Made by a program: the position numbers and the translations under genes. From Novosphingobium sediminis (GTDB lineage Bacteria > Pseudomonadota > Alphaproteobacteria > Sphingomonadales > Sphingomonadaceae): DNA of 64,000 bases. The notes beneath the pieces are model-generated. The model searched no databases and was not told the origin of the DNA. It worked only from the letters and a program-made list of their open reading frames with translations. Positions within the stretch are counted from its first letter, which is position 1, and every line of letters begins with the position of its first letter. The DNA lies in the NCBI RefSeq assembly GCF_007991615.1, contig NZ_BJYR01000001.1:124001-188000 (forward strand), read 5' to 3'. Shown in pieces: positions 27,404 through 36,921 of the stretch.

Positions 27404-27430
27404 TTGACGCTACTGATTTTTACCTATTAT
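27404..27430 (+). promoter_or_regulatory. Possible promoter of the secreted hypothetical protein
   Basis: TTGACG (27404-27409) and TATTAT (27425-27430) are spaced by 15 bases, shorter than the 17-base ideal, about 45 bases before the ATG at 27475. The region is markedly A+T-rich compared with its surroundings. Confidence 0.4.
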
Positions 27431-27474
27431 GGTCCGTTCCGGACCTCGCTGGGGGCGAGGGGAGAGGGGACCTG

Positions 27475-28476
27475 ATGATGAAAAGCCGCAAAACCATTGC
27501 CTTGGCGCTCGCACTTTCGGCGTTCGCGCTGCCGGCTGCCGCTTATGCGGGCGACTCCGCACCCGTTAAGGTTTCCGGCAAGGAAGCCGTAAAGGGCGCT
27601 ACGGGTGTCGCAGTTGCGGCTTTCAACGTGGGTTTCATTTTTGAATCGACCGACCAGACCAAGGCGACCGGCGGCCTGATGGGTGCGTTCGGCGGCACGA
27701 CCAAGGCCAAGTCTTCGCTGGTGGGCGTCACGCCCGAGATGATGCAGAAGATCGCCGACGCCGCTTATGCCGATTTTACCGCCAAGCTTGCTGCTTCGGG
27801 CCTTGCCGTGAAGGACGCAGCCACCGTGTTCGCCGCGCCTGAAATGGCCAAGCCGCATGGCCAGACCTCGCCGCTCGATATCTCGATCGCGCTCGAAAAG
27901 AAAAGCAAGGGCAAGGCGACCTATGTGAAGCCCTCAGCGCTTCCCACTCTCATCATGGTCGCAGGCGATTTCCAGGGCAGCGGCTTGTCCAGCATGGGCC
28001 TTGCCATGGATGCAGGGCAGGCTGGCTATGCCCTCTCGCAATACGCGAAGGCCGCTGGTGTTCCCGTGGTCGATGTGACCTACCTCATCGACTTCTCCGA
28101 CCAGAAGCGCCCGGGCGCTTTCAGTTTCGGCGGACTGGAGGTCAACGCCAACCTGTCGGTCGTGCCGGGCTACAGCCGGATGACCGTGTTCGGAGCCAAC
28201 GGCAAGACGACGACCGTAACGCTTAGCCAGTCGGTCTCGGTCGATGGCGATTTCATCGACAAGCACGATGCGTCGAGCACCACGGCCAAGACCACGCAGG
28301 CTGCTGCCAACGTTGCCGGCGGCATCATGGCAGCCATGGGCCACGGGGGCATGATGTTCGGCAAGACTCGCAAGTTTGAGTTCGATGCCAAGCCCGGCAA
28401 TTATGAGGAAGGCGCGGCCAAGGCTGCCGGCCTCGCGAACGACGTGCTGATGGGGCAGATCAACGCCCTGAAGTGA
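27475..28476 (+). CDS. Exported protein of unknown function
   Basis: 333 residues. The ATG at 27475 (or 27478) follows GGAGAGGGGA. A signal peptide is clear: MKSRK, a hydrophobic core (TIALALALSAFALPAAA) and cleavage near AYAGDS. The mature part is rich in Ala, Gly, Lys and Ser, without cysteine pairs or known enzyme motifs. Near the C-terminus is a Met/Gly/His segment, MAAMGHGGMMFG. I do not recognise a family. It is followed by topA after 122 bases on the same strand. Confidence 0.75.
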   Translation: MMKSRKTIALALALSAFALPAAAYAGDSAPVKVSGKEAVKGATGVAVAAFNVGFIFESTDQTKATGGLMGAFGGTTKAKSSLVGVTPEMMQKIADAAYADFTAKLAASGLAVKDAATVFAAPEMAKPHGQTSPLDISIALEKKSKGKATYVKPSALPTLIMVAGDFQGSGLSSMGLAMDAGQAGYALSQYAKAAGVPVVDVTYLIDFSDQKRPGAFSFGGLEVNANLSVVPGYSRMTVFGANGKTTTVTLSQSVSVDGDFIDKHDASSTTAKTTQAAANVAGGIMAAMGHGGMMFGKTRKFEFDAKPGNYEEGAAKAAGLANDVLMGQINALK

Positions 28477-28598
28477 CAGGTACTGTTCGGGGCTGGACTT
28501 TCCTGCAAACCTGCGCAGAACGCGGGGCCTTGACGCGGGCCGTGATGGGTCTTCACCCTCGCGCGTACGTGTAAGGCCTCGAAAGTCCGTCTCAGCCC

Positions 28599-31217
28599 AT
28601 GCAGCCTGTCCCCAAGACCCTGATGATTGTCGAATCCCCGGCCAAGGCCAAGACCATCGAGAAGTACCTCGGTGCTGGCTTCAAGGTCCTCGCGTCCTAT
28701 GGACACGTCCGCGACCTCCCCGTGAAGGACGGCTCCGTCCGCCCGGACGAGGACTTCGCGATGGACTGGGAGCTTTATGGCGACAAGGCGGCGCGGGTGA
28801 AGGCCATTGTCGATTCGGCCAAGGCCGCGGATCGCCTGATCCTCGCAACCGACCCTGATCGCGAGGGTGAGGCGATTTCCTGGCACGTGCGCGAGCTGCT
28901 GGCCAAGCGCAAGGCGCTGCCCAAGGACGTCGCACGCGTCACCTTCAACGCGATCACCAAGGCCACCGTTACCGAGGCGATGAAGCACCCGCGCGAACTC
29001 GATCAGGATCTGATCGACGCCTATCTCGCCCGCCGTGCGCTCGATTACCTGTTCGGCTTCACGCTTTCGCCCGTCTTGTGGCGCAAGCTGCCCGGCGCGA
29101 AGTCTGCCGGCCGCGTCCAGTCGGTTGCGCTGCGTCTGATCGTCGAGCGCGAGCGCGAGATCGAGGTGTTCAAGCCGCAGGAATACTGGTCGGTCGTTGC
29201 CATGCTGGAGCAGGGTGGCACCCCGTTCAAGGCGCGCCTCGTGCGGTTCGAGGGCGAGAAGCTGGAACGCCTGTCGCTCGGCGACGAAGGCATTGCCCAG
29301 CGCGCCAAGGCGACTGTCGAGGCTGCGACTTTCCGCGTCGAAGATGTCGAGACGCGGCCGACCCGCCGCAATCCCTATCCGCCGTTCACTACGTCGACGC
29401 TGCAGCAGGAAGCCGCGCGCAAGCTTGGCTTCTCGGCCAGTCACACCATGCGCGTGGCGCAGACGCTCTATGAAGCGGGCGCGATCACCTACATGCGTAC
29501 CGACGGCGTGCAGATGGATTCGAGTGCCATCAGCGCTGCGCGCGCTGCGATCAGCACGCGCTATTCGGGCCACTACCTGCCCGAGAAGCCGCGCATCTAC
29601 GAAACCAAGGCCAAGAACGCGCAGGAAGCGCACGAGGCAATCCGCCCGACCGATTTCGGCAACGATCGTTACGGTAACGGGGACGAGGCCCGGCTCTACG
29701 ACCTCATCTACAAGCGCGCGATGGCGAGCCAGATGGCGTCGGCGTTGATCGAGCGCACCACCGTCACCTTGCGCGAGGGCACCGGCAAGCACGAGTTGCG
29801 CGCCACCGGCCAGGTCGTGAAGTTCCCCGGCTTCCTCGCCGTCTATGAAGAAGGCCGCGACCAGAAGGCGGACGCCGATGACGGTGAAGACGAGACCAGC
29901 CTGCTCCCGGTGATGAATGCCGGCGATACGCCCGCCAAGCGCGGCGTGGAGGCTACGCAGCATTTCACCCAGCCGCCGCCGCGTTATTCCGAAGCAAGCC
30001 TCGTCAAGCGGCTGGAGGAGCTCGGCATCGGGCGCCCCTCGACCTACGCAGCCACGCTGCAGGTGCTGAAGGATCGCAACTATGTCCGCACCGAGAAGAA
30101 CCGCTTCTTCGCCGAGGAAAGCGGACGCCTGCTGACGGCTTTCCTTGAGCGCTTTTTCGACCGTTACGTGGCGTATCAGTTCACCGCCGGCATGGAGAAT
30201 GAACTCGACGACGTTTCGGGCGGCCGCGCTGCTTGGAAAGCCGTGCTCGAAGCCTTCTGGCGCGACTTCAAGCCCAAGTCCGACGAGGTGATGGAGAAGA
30301 AGCCGAGCGAGGTGACTGCCGAGCTCGACACTTTCCTTGAGGACTACCTGTTCCCCAAGCGCGAAGACGGCAGCGATCCGCGCCTGTGCCCCAAGTGCCA
30401 GGCCGGCCGGCTGAGCTTGCGCGGCGGGCGCTACGGCGCTTTTGTTGCCTGCTCGAACTACCCGGAGTGCAAGTTCACGCGCAAGTTCGCGCAAGGCGGC
30501 GGAGAGGGTGAGGGCGGTGGAGGCGATGACGCCAGCCTCGGCAAGGACCCAGTCACCGGCGAGGATGTCACCCGCCGCACTGGCCGCTTCGGTCCGTACA
30601 TCCAGCTTGGCGACGGCAAGGAAGCAAAGCGCGCCTCGATCCCCAAGGATATTCCCGAGCTAGATCTGGAATGGGCGCTGAAGCTCCTTTCGCTCCCGCG
30701 CGAGATTGGTACACACCCTGAAACTGGTAAGATGATTACTGCAAGTATAGGGCGTTACGGGCCATACCTAGCACATGATGGCAAGTATGGCCGGCTTAAG
30801 TCCACGTCTGAAGTGTTCGAGACCGGCATGAATGCCGCCGTGGTCAAACTGGCCGAAGCCGCTGCCGGAGCGGGGGCACGCGGCAGCCGCACGCCGGTCG
30901 AACCGCTCAACACGTTCGGCCCGCATCCGACGTCGGGCGGCGAGATGAAGCTGCTGGCTGGTCGCTACGGCGCCTATGTCACCGATGGCACCACCAATGC
31001 GACCTTGCCCAAAGACGTGAAGCCCGAGGATCTGACCCTAGAGCAGGCCATCGGGCTGATCGATGCGCGCGCTGCCGCCGCACCAGCCAAGGGCAAGAAG
31101 AAGAAAGCCGCGCCGAAGAAGGCCCCTGCCAAGGCGGGTGCCAAGGCTGCGGCCAAGAAGCCAGCTGCCAAGAAGGCACCGGCAAAGAAGGCTGCGGCCA
31201 AGAAAGCCGCAACGTAA
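28599..31217 (+). CDS. topA: DNA topoisomerase I
   Basis: 872 residues. The TOPRIM domain starts with LMIVESPAKAKTIEKYL and has the acidic triad region DPDREGEA (85-92). The active-site tyrosine is Y298 in GAITYMRTDG. One zinc ribbon begins at C597 (CPKC, then CSNYPEC). Topo_C repeats follow (GRYGPY, GRYGAY). The last 50 residues are a Lys/Ala/Pro tail that probably binds DNA. It relaxes negative supercoils. Codons about 704-730 (30708-30790) use A+T-rich rare codons (ATA, CTA, AGT, ACA, GCA) quite unlike the rest of the gene. Confidence 0.97.
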   Translation: MQPVPKTLMIVESPAKAKTIEKYLGAGFKVLASYGHVRDLPVKDGSVRPDEDFAMDWELYGDKAARVKAIVDSAKAADRLILATDPDREGEAISWHVRELLAKRKALPKDVARVTFNAITKATVTEAMKHPRELDQDLIDAYLARRALDYLFGFTLSPVLWRKLPGAKSAGRVQSVALRLIVEREREIEVFKPQEYWSVVAMLEQGGTPFKARLVRFEGEKLERLSLGDEGIAQRAKATVEAATFRVEDVETRPTRRNPYPPFTTSTLQQEAARKLGFSASHTMRVAQTLYEAGAITYMRTDGVQMDSSAISAARAAISTRYSGHYLPEKPRIYETKAKNAQEAHEAIRPTDFGNDRYGNGDEARLYDLIYKRAMASQMASALIERTTVTLREGTGKHELRATGQVVKFPGFLAVYEEGRDQKADADDGEDETSLLPVMNAGDTPAKRGVEATQHFTQPPPRYSEASLVKRLEELGIGRPSTYAATLQVLKDRNYVRTEKNRFFAEESGRLLTAFLERFFDRYVAYQFTAGMENELDDVSGGRAAWKAVLEAFWRDFKPKSDEVMEKKPSEVTAELDTFLEDYLFPKREDGSDPRLCPKCQAGRLSLRGGRYGAFVACSNYPECKFTRKFAQGGGEGEGGGGDDASLGKDPVTGEDVTRRTGRFGPYIQLGDGKEAKRASIPKDIPELDLEWALKLLSLPREIGTHPETGKMITASIGRYGPYLAHDGKYGRLKSTSEVFETGMNAAVVKLAEAAAGAGARGSRTPVEPLNTFGPHPTSGGEMKLLAGRYGAYVTDGTTNATLPKDVKPEDLTLEQAIGLIDARAAAAPAKGKKKKAAPKKAPAKAGAKAAAKKPAAKKAPAKKAAAKKAAT

Positions 31218-31227
31218 CAGCTGCAAA

Positions 31228-31899
31228 TCAGGCCGGAGTCGCGAACCAGATCGTGTGCTTCGGCCCCTTGCCGTTGGTCCGAGCCGCAACGCGAATCTCG
31301 TCGACCGAGAAGCCGTTCTTCTCCAGCCGCCGGGTGAAGGCTGGATCGGGGCCTGCCGACCAGACTGCCAGCACGCCGCCCGGTGTCAGCGCCCGCCGCG
31401 CCGCGCGCAGGCCCGAAGAGGTGTAGAGGCTGTTGTTGCCATCGCGGACAACGCCGTCCGGACCGTTGTCGACATCGAGCAGAATTGCATCGAAATCGCC
31501 CGCCGCGCCGTCGATCACACTGCCGACATCGCCCATGATGAGCCGCACGCGCGGATCATCGAGGCAGCCTGCCGCCAGTTCCGCCATCGGCCCGCGCGCC
31601 CATTCGATGATTTCGGGCACCAATTCGGCGACGACCAGTTCCGCCTTGGGCCCGAGCACCTCCTGTGCCGCGCGCAAGGTAAAGCCCATGCCGTAGCCGC
31701 CGATCAGCAGGCATGGCGCCGTGCGGCCCTTCAAGCGCTTGATCGTCTCGGTCGCCAGAGCAATTTCCGAGCCGCTCATACGGCTGCTCATCAGCTCGTT
31801 ATGGCCCATCACGATCATGAAATCGCGGTCGTGGCGATAGAGCTTGAGTTCGGTTCCGCCCGGCACTTGGGCCGTGCCGAGCAGTTCGCGCGCAATCAT
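31228..31899 (-). CDS. Spermidine-synthase-like SAM/dcSAM-binding protein
   Basis: 223 residues of the SpeE-like Rossmann fold. The nucleotide-binding loop is LLIGGYGMGFTLRAA, followed by LVVAELVPEIIEWA, and the acidic DAILLDVDNGP. It lacks the full N-terminal domain of classical spermidine synthases, so an aminopropyltransferase activity is doubtful; it may be a methyltransferase-like relative. The start has AAGGA 7 bases upstream. It ends 10 bases from topA, convergently. Confidence 0.75.
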   Translation of the reverse strand: MIARELLGTAQVPGGTELKLYRHDRDFMIVMGHNELMSSRMSGSEIALATETIKRLKGRTAPCLLIGGYGMGFTLRAAQEVLGPKAELVVAELVPEIIEWARGPMAELAAGCLDDPRVRLIMGDVGSVIDGAAGDFDAILLDVDNGPDGVVRDGNNSLYTSSGLRAARRALTPGGVLAVWSAGPDPAFTRRLEKNGFSVDEIRVAARTNGKGPKHTIWFATPA

Positions 31900-31921
31900 T
31901 CCATTGTCCTTTCAGAGCGCC

Positions 31922-32680
31922 TCAGCCGAGGCCTTGCGCCACTTTGTCCAGCTCTTCCTGCGGTACGATGATCGCACCGCTGCGCGGGCTGTCGAGATCG
32001 AGGATCGTGGCATAGGCCGCCGCGAGCAGCGAGAAGAACAGCACGGACGAGACCGCGCTGCGCCGGTCAGCCCGCCCTGTTGTGAACCCCAGCAGCGCAG
32101 TGCAGGCGCAGCAGTAGAGCGCCAGCAGGCCCAGCACTTCCGTCGGCAGCCGGGCCGAACGGGCGGCATGGCGCGCGGTCGTTATGTCGCACATCGCGTT
32201 GTAAGCCTGCACCAGCACCGGCCCCCGCGTATCGGGTGGCACCGAGCGCAGCAGCGCGAACAGATCATCGCCAAATCGGGCGCAAGCGGCGCTGCTGGCC
32301 TCGTGCGCCGCCTGCCAGGCGTCGTCCTCGGCGTTCTTGCCAACCGCAGCGCGCTCGGCCGCATAGCGTGCCAGCGAGGCCTTCAGCGGCTGACGCTGCG
32401 CATCCTCCAGCAGAGCGAGGCGCGTTGCCATGGTGCCGATAGCATTGGCTTCCTCGACCACCAGCAGACGCCGCGTCTCGTAACGGCCGATCGCAAGGCT
32501 GAAGGCAAAGGCCATGAGCAGCGCCAGCAGACCGAACGCGCCCGAGAGCACATAGCTCTCGCCGCCAGTCTCACCGCCCGCGCCGGCACGCCGATGCAGA
32601 GCGACGCCCAGGCGCCAGCACACTGTCATCACCGCCAGCAGGCCCAGACCCGGCACAATAATCGACAACGCCGCCCCCAT
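31922..32680 (-). CDS. DUF4239-family membrane protein
   Basis: 252 residues. Two hydrophobic helices near the N-terminus (about 5-25 and 45-65) and two near the C-terminus (about 180-225) flank a soluble helical middle, the DUF4239 layout with the segment AFSLAIGRYETRRLLVVEEANAIGT. The function of this family is not established; it resembles bestrophin-like channels in topology. It lies 22 bases before the spermidine-synthase-like gene and 12 bases after era, all on the minus strand. Confidence 0.75.
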   Translation of the reverse strand: MGAALSIIVPGLGLLAVMTVCWRLGVALHRRAGAGGETGGESYVLSGAFGLLALLMAFAFSLAIGRYETRRLLVVEEANAIGTMATRLALLEDAQRQPLKASLARYAAERAAVGKNAEDDAWQAAHEASSAACARFGDDLFALLRSVPPDTRGPVLVQAYNAMCDITTARHAARSARLPTEVLGLLALYCCACTALLGFTTGRADRRSAVSSVLFFSLLAAAYATILDLDSPRSGAIIVPQEELDKVAQGLG

Positions 32681-32692
32681 CGCCGTCTCCCG

Positions 32693-33616
32693 TTACTTCA
32701 CCCAATCGAGCCCGATTTCCTCGTAGATTTCCTTGGCTTCAGCCCAGCCTTCCTCGACCTTCACGTGGAGGAACAAGTGGACCTTCACCCCAAGCAGCAC
32801 GGCCAGTTCCTTGCGCGCTGCCTCGCCAATGGCCTTCAGTTTCGATCCGCCCTTGCCAAGCACGATGGCCTTCTGGCTATCGCGCGCGATCACGATCTGC
32901 TGATGGATCTCGATCGAGCCGTCGCGCCGCGTTGCGTAACTCTCGGGCCGCACCGCGCTGTCGTAAGGCAGTTCGTCGTGGAGCTGGCGGTAAAGCTGCT
33001 CGCGGGTGATTTCTGCCGCCAGCAACCGTTCGCTGGCATCGGAGACCTGATCTTCCGGATAGTGCCAAGCGCCCGCCGGCATCCGTTCGGCCAGCTTGAT
33101 CTTGAGGTCCGCTACCCCGTCGCCCGTCAGCGCCGAAACGAAGAACACCTCATCGAACGCGCCCTCGGGCGCCAGCGCCGCCGCCATATCGAGCAGCGGC
33201 TCCTTGGCAATCGCATCCACCTTGTTGAGCACGAGGATCTTGGGCTCGCTGCGGCCCTTCAGGCTCTCCAGAATGGGCTCCAGATAGTCGCGCTTCTTCT
33301 TGCGCGCATCGACCACCAGCAGGATCGCGTCGGCGCCTTCCGCGCCTTCCCAGGCGGCATGGACCATGGCCCGGTCCAGCCGGCGCCTTGGCTCGAACAG
33401 CCCCGGGGTGTCGGCAAGGATGATCTGCACCCGCTCACCGTCGGGCAGATCCTGCAGCGCAATGCCCATCAGCCGCGCGCGCGTTGTCTGCGCTTTCGAC
33501 GAAACGATCGCCACTTTCTGTCCGACCAGCGCGTTGACCAGTGTCGACTTGCCCGCATTGGGTGCGCCGATCACTGCCACGAGTCCGCAATGTTCCGTCA
33601 TTTCCATATCATCCAT
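32693..33616 (-). CDS. era: GTPase Era
   Basis: 307 residues. The GTPase motifs are G1 GAPNAGKST (17-25), G3 DTPGLF and G4 NKVD, and a C-terminal KH domain shows IVIARDSQKAIVLGKGGSKLKAIG. Era binds 16S rRNA and helps 30S assembly. The ATG at 33616 overlaps the end of rnc; M4 (33607) and M6 (33601) are alternative starts. Together with rnc and lepB it forms the classical lepB-rnc-era unit. Confidence 0.97.
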   Translation of the reverse strand: MDDMEMTEHCGLVAVIGAPNAGKSTLVNALVGQKVAIVSSKAQTTRARLMGIALQDLPDGERVQIILADTPGLFEPRRRLDRAMVHAAWEGAEGADAILLVVDARKKKRDYLEPILESLKGRSEPKILVLNKVDAIAKEPLLDMAAALAPEGAFDEVFFVSALTGDGVADLKIKLAERMPAGAWHYPEDQVSDASERLLAAEITREQLYRQLHDELPYDSAVRPESYATRRDGSIEIHQQIVIARDSQKAIVLGKGGSKLKAIGEAARKELAVLLGVKVHLFLHVKVEEGWAEAKEIYEEIGLDWVK

Positions 33617-34277
33617 ATCGCGTCATGAAGGCCGCAGCCGCGCCGCGTTCCGCTTCCTGCTTGCTTGAACCTGTTGCTTGCTCTGATCCCACGCCCGGCA
33701 CTTCTACCTGCACGGTGAACACCGCAGCGTGGTCCGGCCCGCTGCGATCCACCAGCGTGTAGATCGGCGGCTTGCGGCGATTGCCCGCCGCCCATTCCTG
33801 CAACGCCGCCTTGGGGTGCTTTCTTTGCCCCGCGCCGCCCGCCATTGCCGGCTCCCACGCGCTGCGCACGAAATCGCGCGCCGCGCCGAACCCGCGCTCG
33901 AGAAACACCGCTCCGATCAGCGCTTCCATCACGTCGCCCAGCACGTTGTCGCTTTGTCCTGCGCCATCGCCGCGGGCCTGCTTGCCGAGCCGGATATGCG
34001 GCGCAACGCCCAGCCGGCGCGCGACATCGGCGCAGGTCTCGCGGCTCACCAGCGCGTTCAGCCGCTGCGAAAGCTTGCCCTCCGCGGCCTCGCTCTGCGC
34101 ATGGAGCCATTCGGCGATGGCGAGCCCCAGTACGCGGTCGCCAAGGAACTCCAAGCGTTGATAATCGCGCGTCTCGCCCATCGAACCATGGGTCAGCGCC
34201 TCGTGCCACAAATCTGGCCTGGCCGGGGCCTTGCCGGTCAGTGCGGCAATGAAGCCGGCGGTCTCGTCCGATAGCAC
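33609..34277 (-). CDS. rnc: Ribonuclease III
   Basis: 222 residues from a GTG at 34277, 5 bases after the lepB stop; longer starts (ATG at 34328 or the frame start at 34370) would run inside lepB. The RNase III signature is RLEFLGDRVL (41-50), and the second acidic motif is in DVMEALIGAVFLE. A double-stranded RNA-binding domain occupies the C-terminal 70 residues. It processes rRNA and other structured RNAs. Its stop lies inside the era start region. Confidence 0.95.
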   Translation of the reverse strand: MLSDETAGFIAALTGKAPARPDLWHEALTHGSMGETRDYQRLEFLGDRVLGLAIAEWLHAQSEAAEGKLSQRLNALVSRETCADVARRLGVAPHIRLGKQARGDGAGQSDNVLGDVMEALIGAVFLERGFGAARDFVRSAWEPAMAGGAGQRKHPKAALQEWAAGNRRKPPIYTLVDRSGPDHAAVFTVQVEVPGVGSEQATGSSKQEAERGAAAAFMTRYG

Positions 34278-34282
34278 CCCGC

Positions 34283-35167
34283 TCAGAACGTACCCCCGAT
34301 CCGGTTCGCGCGCAGTGCGCTGAACCATGTCCACGGCAGGAACCAGTTGGCGCTGCCGTCGGTCGACCACATCACGATGGTGGCGCGGCCGATCAGGTTG
34401 TCCTGCGGCACCAGCCCGATGCCACCACCCTCGACGGCCGGGAAGCGGCTGTCCATCGAGTTGTCGCGGTTGTCGCCCATCAGGAAGACGTGGCCGGCCG
34501 GCACGACTACCGGCGGTGTATCGTCCTGAGGGCGATAACCGAGATCCAGAACGTTGTAGGTTTTGCCGCCCGGCAGGGTTTCCCGATACTGCGGATAGTG
34601 GCAGCTCTGCATCCCGTTCGGCTCGACAGCTTCGAATTCGGGGGCGATGCAGCTGGTGTTGGCCGACATGTTGATGACGAAGTCGGCGATTTTTACCTTC
34701 GGCACCGGCGCGCCGTTGAGGTGGAGCTGCCCGCCGATCATCTGCACTGTATCGCCCGGCACGCCAATGACGCGCTTGATGTAATCGACATCATTGCCCG
34801 GCGGTGCCTTGAAGATCACCACGTCGCCGCGATTTGGCTGGCCCGCGAAGATCCGGCTCGGCAGCAGCGGAATGCTGAACGGCAGCGAGTATGAGGAATA
34901 GCCGTAGGGCCATTTCGCCGCGAGCAGGTAGTCACCGTTCTCAAGCCGGGGCAACATCGATTCCGACGGGATGTTGAAGGGCGAGAACACAAAGCTGCGG
35001 AAGAAGGCGACGATCAGCACGAGCTTGATAACGAACACCGGGAAGCTGTCTTCCTTGCGTTCCTTTTTCTTCTTCGCGGGGGGCGGCGACGCATCCTCGA
35101 CCGGCGGCGTCATGTTCGCCGGGTTCTGCGGAGCGTTTTCAGGGGTATCAGTCATCGCAGCGGTCAT
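34283..35167 (-). CDS. lepB: Signal peptidase I
   Basis: 294 residues from the ATG at 35167; the ATG at 35155 is equally possible because neither has a strong ribosome-binding site. A Pro/Lys-rich cytoplasmic head is followed by one membrane segment (FPVFVIKLVLIVAFF, about 42-56). The catalytic Ser is S70 in NIPSESM and the Lys is in DYIKRVIGVPGD. The C-terminal box is GHVFLMGDNRDNSMDSR. It removes signal peptides on the outer face of the inner membrane. Confidence 0.95.
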   Translation of the reverse strand: MTAAMTDTPENAPQNPANMTPPVEDASPPPAKKKKERKEDSFPVFVIKLVLIVAFFRSFVFSPFNIPSESMLPRLENGDYLLAAKWPYGYSSYSLPFSIPLLPSRIFAGQPNRGDVVIFKAPPGNDVDYIKRVIGVPGDTVQMIGGQLHLNGAPVPKVKIADFVINMSANTSCIAPEFEAVEPNGMQSCHYPQYRETLPGGKTYNVLDLGYRPQDDTPPVVVPAGHVFLMGDNRDNSMDSRFPAVEGGGIGLVPQDNLIGRATIVMWSTDGSANWFLPWTWFSALRANRIGGTF

Positions 35168-35309
35168 GTGGAGGGGCCTCGCATCCGTCAAGCGCAGACT
35201 GCACCGATAGCGCCGTGCAGACGAATTTTGCGAGGTCGCCGGTCGACCTTGCCTTGCGCTTGGTCGAACGGACAGGGTAGGCCCGCCGCATCCCCCAGGA
35301 GACACACCG

Positions 35310-36833
35310 ATGGCCGCCACCGCAACCGCCCCGCTCTGGACCGCGCTCGAAAGCCTCCCGCGTCCTGCACTGACCGAGCTTTTCGCCGATCCCGGCCGGC
35401 TTGATCGTTACGCGACGGTGCTCGATCTGCCCGGCGGCCCGATTCGCTTCGACTGGTCGAAGACGCACCTTTCGGCGGATGTCGAAGCGGTGCTTGGCCA
35501 GATTGCCGAAGCGGTCGATCTTGAGGGTAGCCGCGAAGCGCTGTTCGCCGGCGCGCTCATCAACAATACCGAAGGCCGCGCTGCCACCCACATGGCCGAA
35601 CGCGGTGTTGGCAATCCTGCCGCGGCTGAGGAAGCAGAACGCTTTCATGAACGCATGCAGGCGCTTGTCGAGGCCATCCATGAAGGCCTCCTCGGTGAGG
35701 TGAAGAGCCTTATCCACATCGGCATCGGCGGCTCGGCGCTTGGCCCGGCGCTGGCGATCGATGCCTTGGCGCGCGAGGACGCCAAGGTCGCGGTCCACGT
35801 CGTCTCCAATGTTGATGGTGCCGCGCTGGCGGCTGCCGTCGCCAAGTGCGATCCTGCCACCACCTTGATCGCGGTCGCTTCCAAGACTTTCACCACCACT
35901 GAAACGCTGATGAACGCCATCAGTGCGCTTGATTGGCTGCGCGAAGGCGGGGTGGAAGATCCCTTCGGCCGCGTCGTCGCGCTCACCGCTGCGCCCGACA
36001 AGGCGGTTGCCTGGGGCGTCGATGAAACACGCGTCCTGCCGTTCGCCGAAACCGTCGGCGGGCGCTACTCGCTGTGGTCGTCGATCGGCTTTCCGATCGC
36101 GATGGCGCTGGGCTGGGACGGGTTCGCGGCCTTCCTCGCGGGGGCTGCCGCCATCGATCACCACTTCCTCGAAGCGCAGCTGGCCGAAAACGTGGTGATC
36201 CGCGCCGCTTTCGCCGATCTCTACTACACGCAGGCCCGCCACTGCAGCAGCCGCGCTGTCTTCGCCTACGACGAACGCCTCGCGCTGCTTCCGAGCTACC
36301 TCCAGCAGCTTGAGATGGAATCGAACGGCAAGCGCGTCCTCGCTGACGGCACGCCGCTCACCCGTCCGAGTGCGCCTGTTACCTGGGGCGGCGTCGGCAC
36401 CGATGCCCAGCATGCGGTGTTCCAACTGCTCCATCAGGGCACGCACCTGATCCCGGTCGATTTCCTTGCGGTCGGAATCCCCGGCCACGATTTTGACCCG
36501 GCGCACCACCGCACGCTCCTTGCCAACTGCTTCGCGCAGGGCGCCGCACTGATGGCAGGCAAGGCCGGCGGCGATGACATGGCGCGCGACTATCCGGGCG
36601 ACCGTCCCTCCGCCACGATCCTGTGCGACGAACTTGGCGCCGCCACGCTTGGCAGCCTGATCGCCTTCCACGAGCATCGCACCTTCGTTTCGGCGATGAT
36701 GCTCGGCATCAATCCGTTCGACCAGTTCGGTGTCGAACTTGGCAAGGCGATTGCCAAGTCGATCGAGGCTGGCGATGCCCAGTTCGATCCGTCGACCACG
36801 GCACTGCTTGCCGCTGCCGGGATCGACGGCTGA
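35310..36833 (+). CDS. pgi: Glucose-6-phosphate isomerase
   Basis: 507 residues. The sugar-isomerase domains show HIGIGGSALGPALA, VASKTFTTTETLMNA, GGRYSLWSSIGFPIA and the C-terminal ILCDELGAATLGSLIAFHEHRTFV-type text with the catalytic residues of the PGI family. It interconverts glucose- and fructose-6-phosphate. The gene is divergent from lepB across 142 bases that contain no obvious structured element. Confidence 0.95.
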   Translation: MAATATAPLWTALESLPRPALTELFADPGRLDRYATVLDLPGGPIRFDWSKTHLSADVEAVLGQIAEAVDLEGSREALFAGALINNTEGRAATHMAERGVGNPAAAEEAERFHERMQALVEAIHEGLLGEVKSLIHIGIGGSALGPALAIDALAREDAKVAVHVVSNVDGAALAAAVAKCDPATTLIAVASKTFTTTETLMNAISALDWLREGGVEDPFGRVVALTAAPDKAVAWGVDETRVLPFAETVGGRYSLWSSIGFPIAMALGWDGFAAFLAGAAAIDHHFLEAQLAENVVIRAAFADLYYTQARHCSSRAVFAYDERLALLPSYLQQLEMESNGKRVLADGTPLTRPSAPVTWGGVGTDAQHAVFQLLHQGTHLIPVDFLAVGIPGHDFDPAHHRTLLANCFAQGAALMAGKAGGDDMARDYPGDRPSATILCDELGAATLGSLIAFHEHRTFVSAMMLGINPFDQFGVELGKAIAKSIEAGDAQFDPSTTALLAAAGIDG

Positions 36834-36835
36834 GT

Positions 36836-36847
36836 CGTAACGTTACG
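36836..36847. promoter_or_regulatory. Palindrome between pgi and gor
   Basis: CGTAACGTTACG is a perfect 12-bp palindrome directly after the pgi stop and 74 bases before gor. It could be a small operator. A second short hairpin, GGGGA/TCCCC around TGCG, lies closer to gor. Confidence 0.3.
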
Positions 36848-36921
36848 CCAAATCCGATAGAATTGCCGTTGGCGGGGGAGGGGATGCGTCCCCATATGGA
36901 CCCCTGCAGCAGGAGCCTGAC

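Noticed and set aside
28529..28560. TTGACG upstream of topA as a promoter
   Set aside because: No acceptable -10 box follows at a usual distance, so I do not call it.
28401..30494. Minus-strand open frame of 697 codons
   Set aside because: It is antisense to topA and the end of the secreted protein; the composition is that of a codon shadow.
31844..33628. Plus-strand open frame of 594 codons
   Set aside because: It covers the DUF4239 and era genes in antisense; Era motifs on the minus strand decide.
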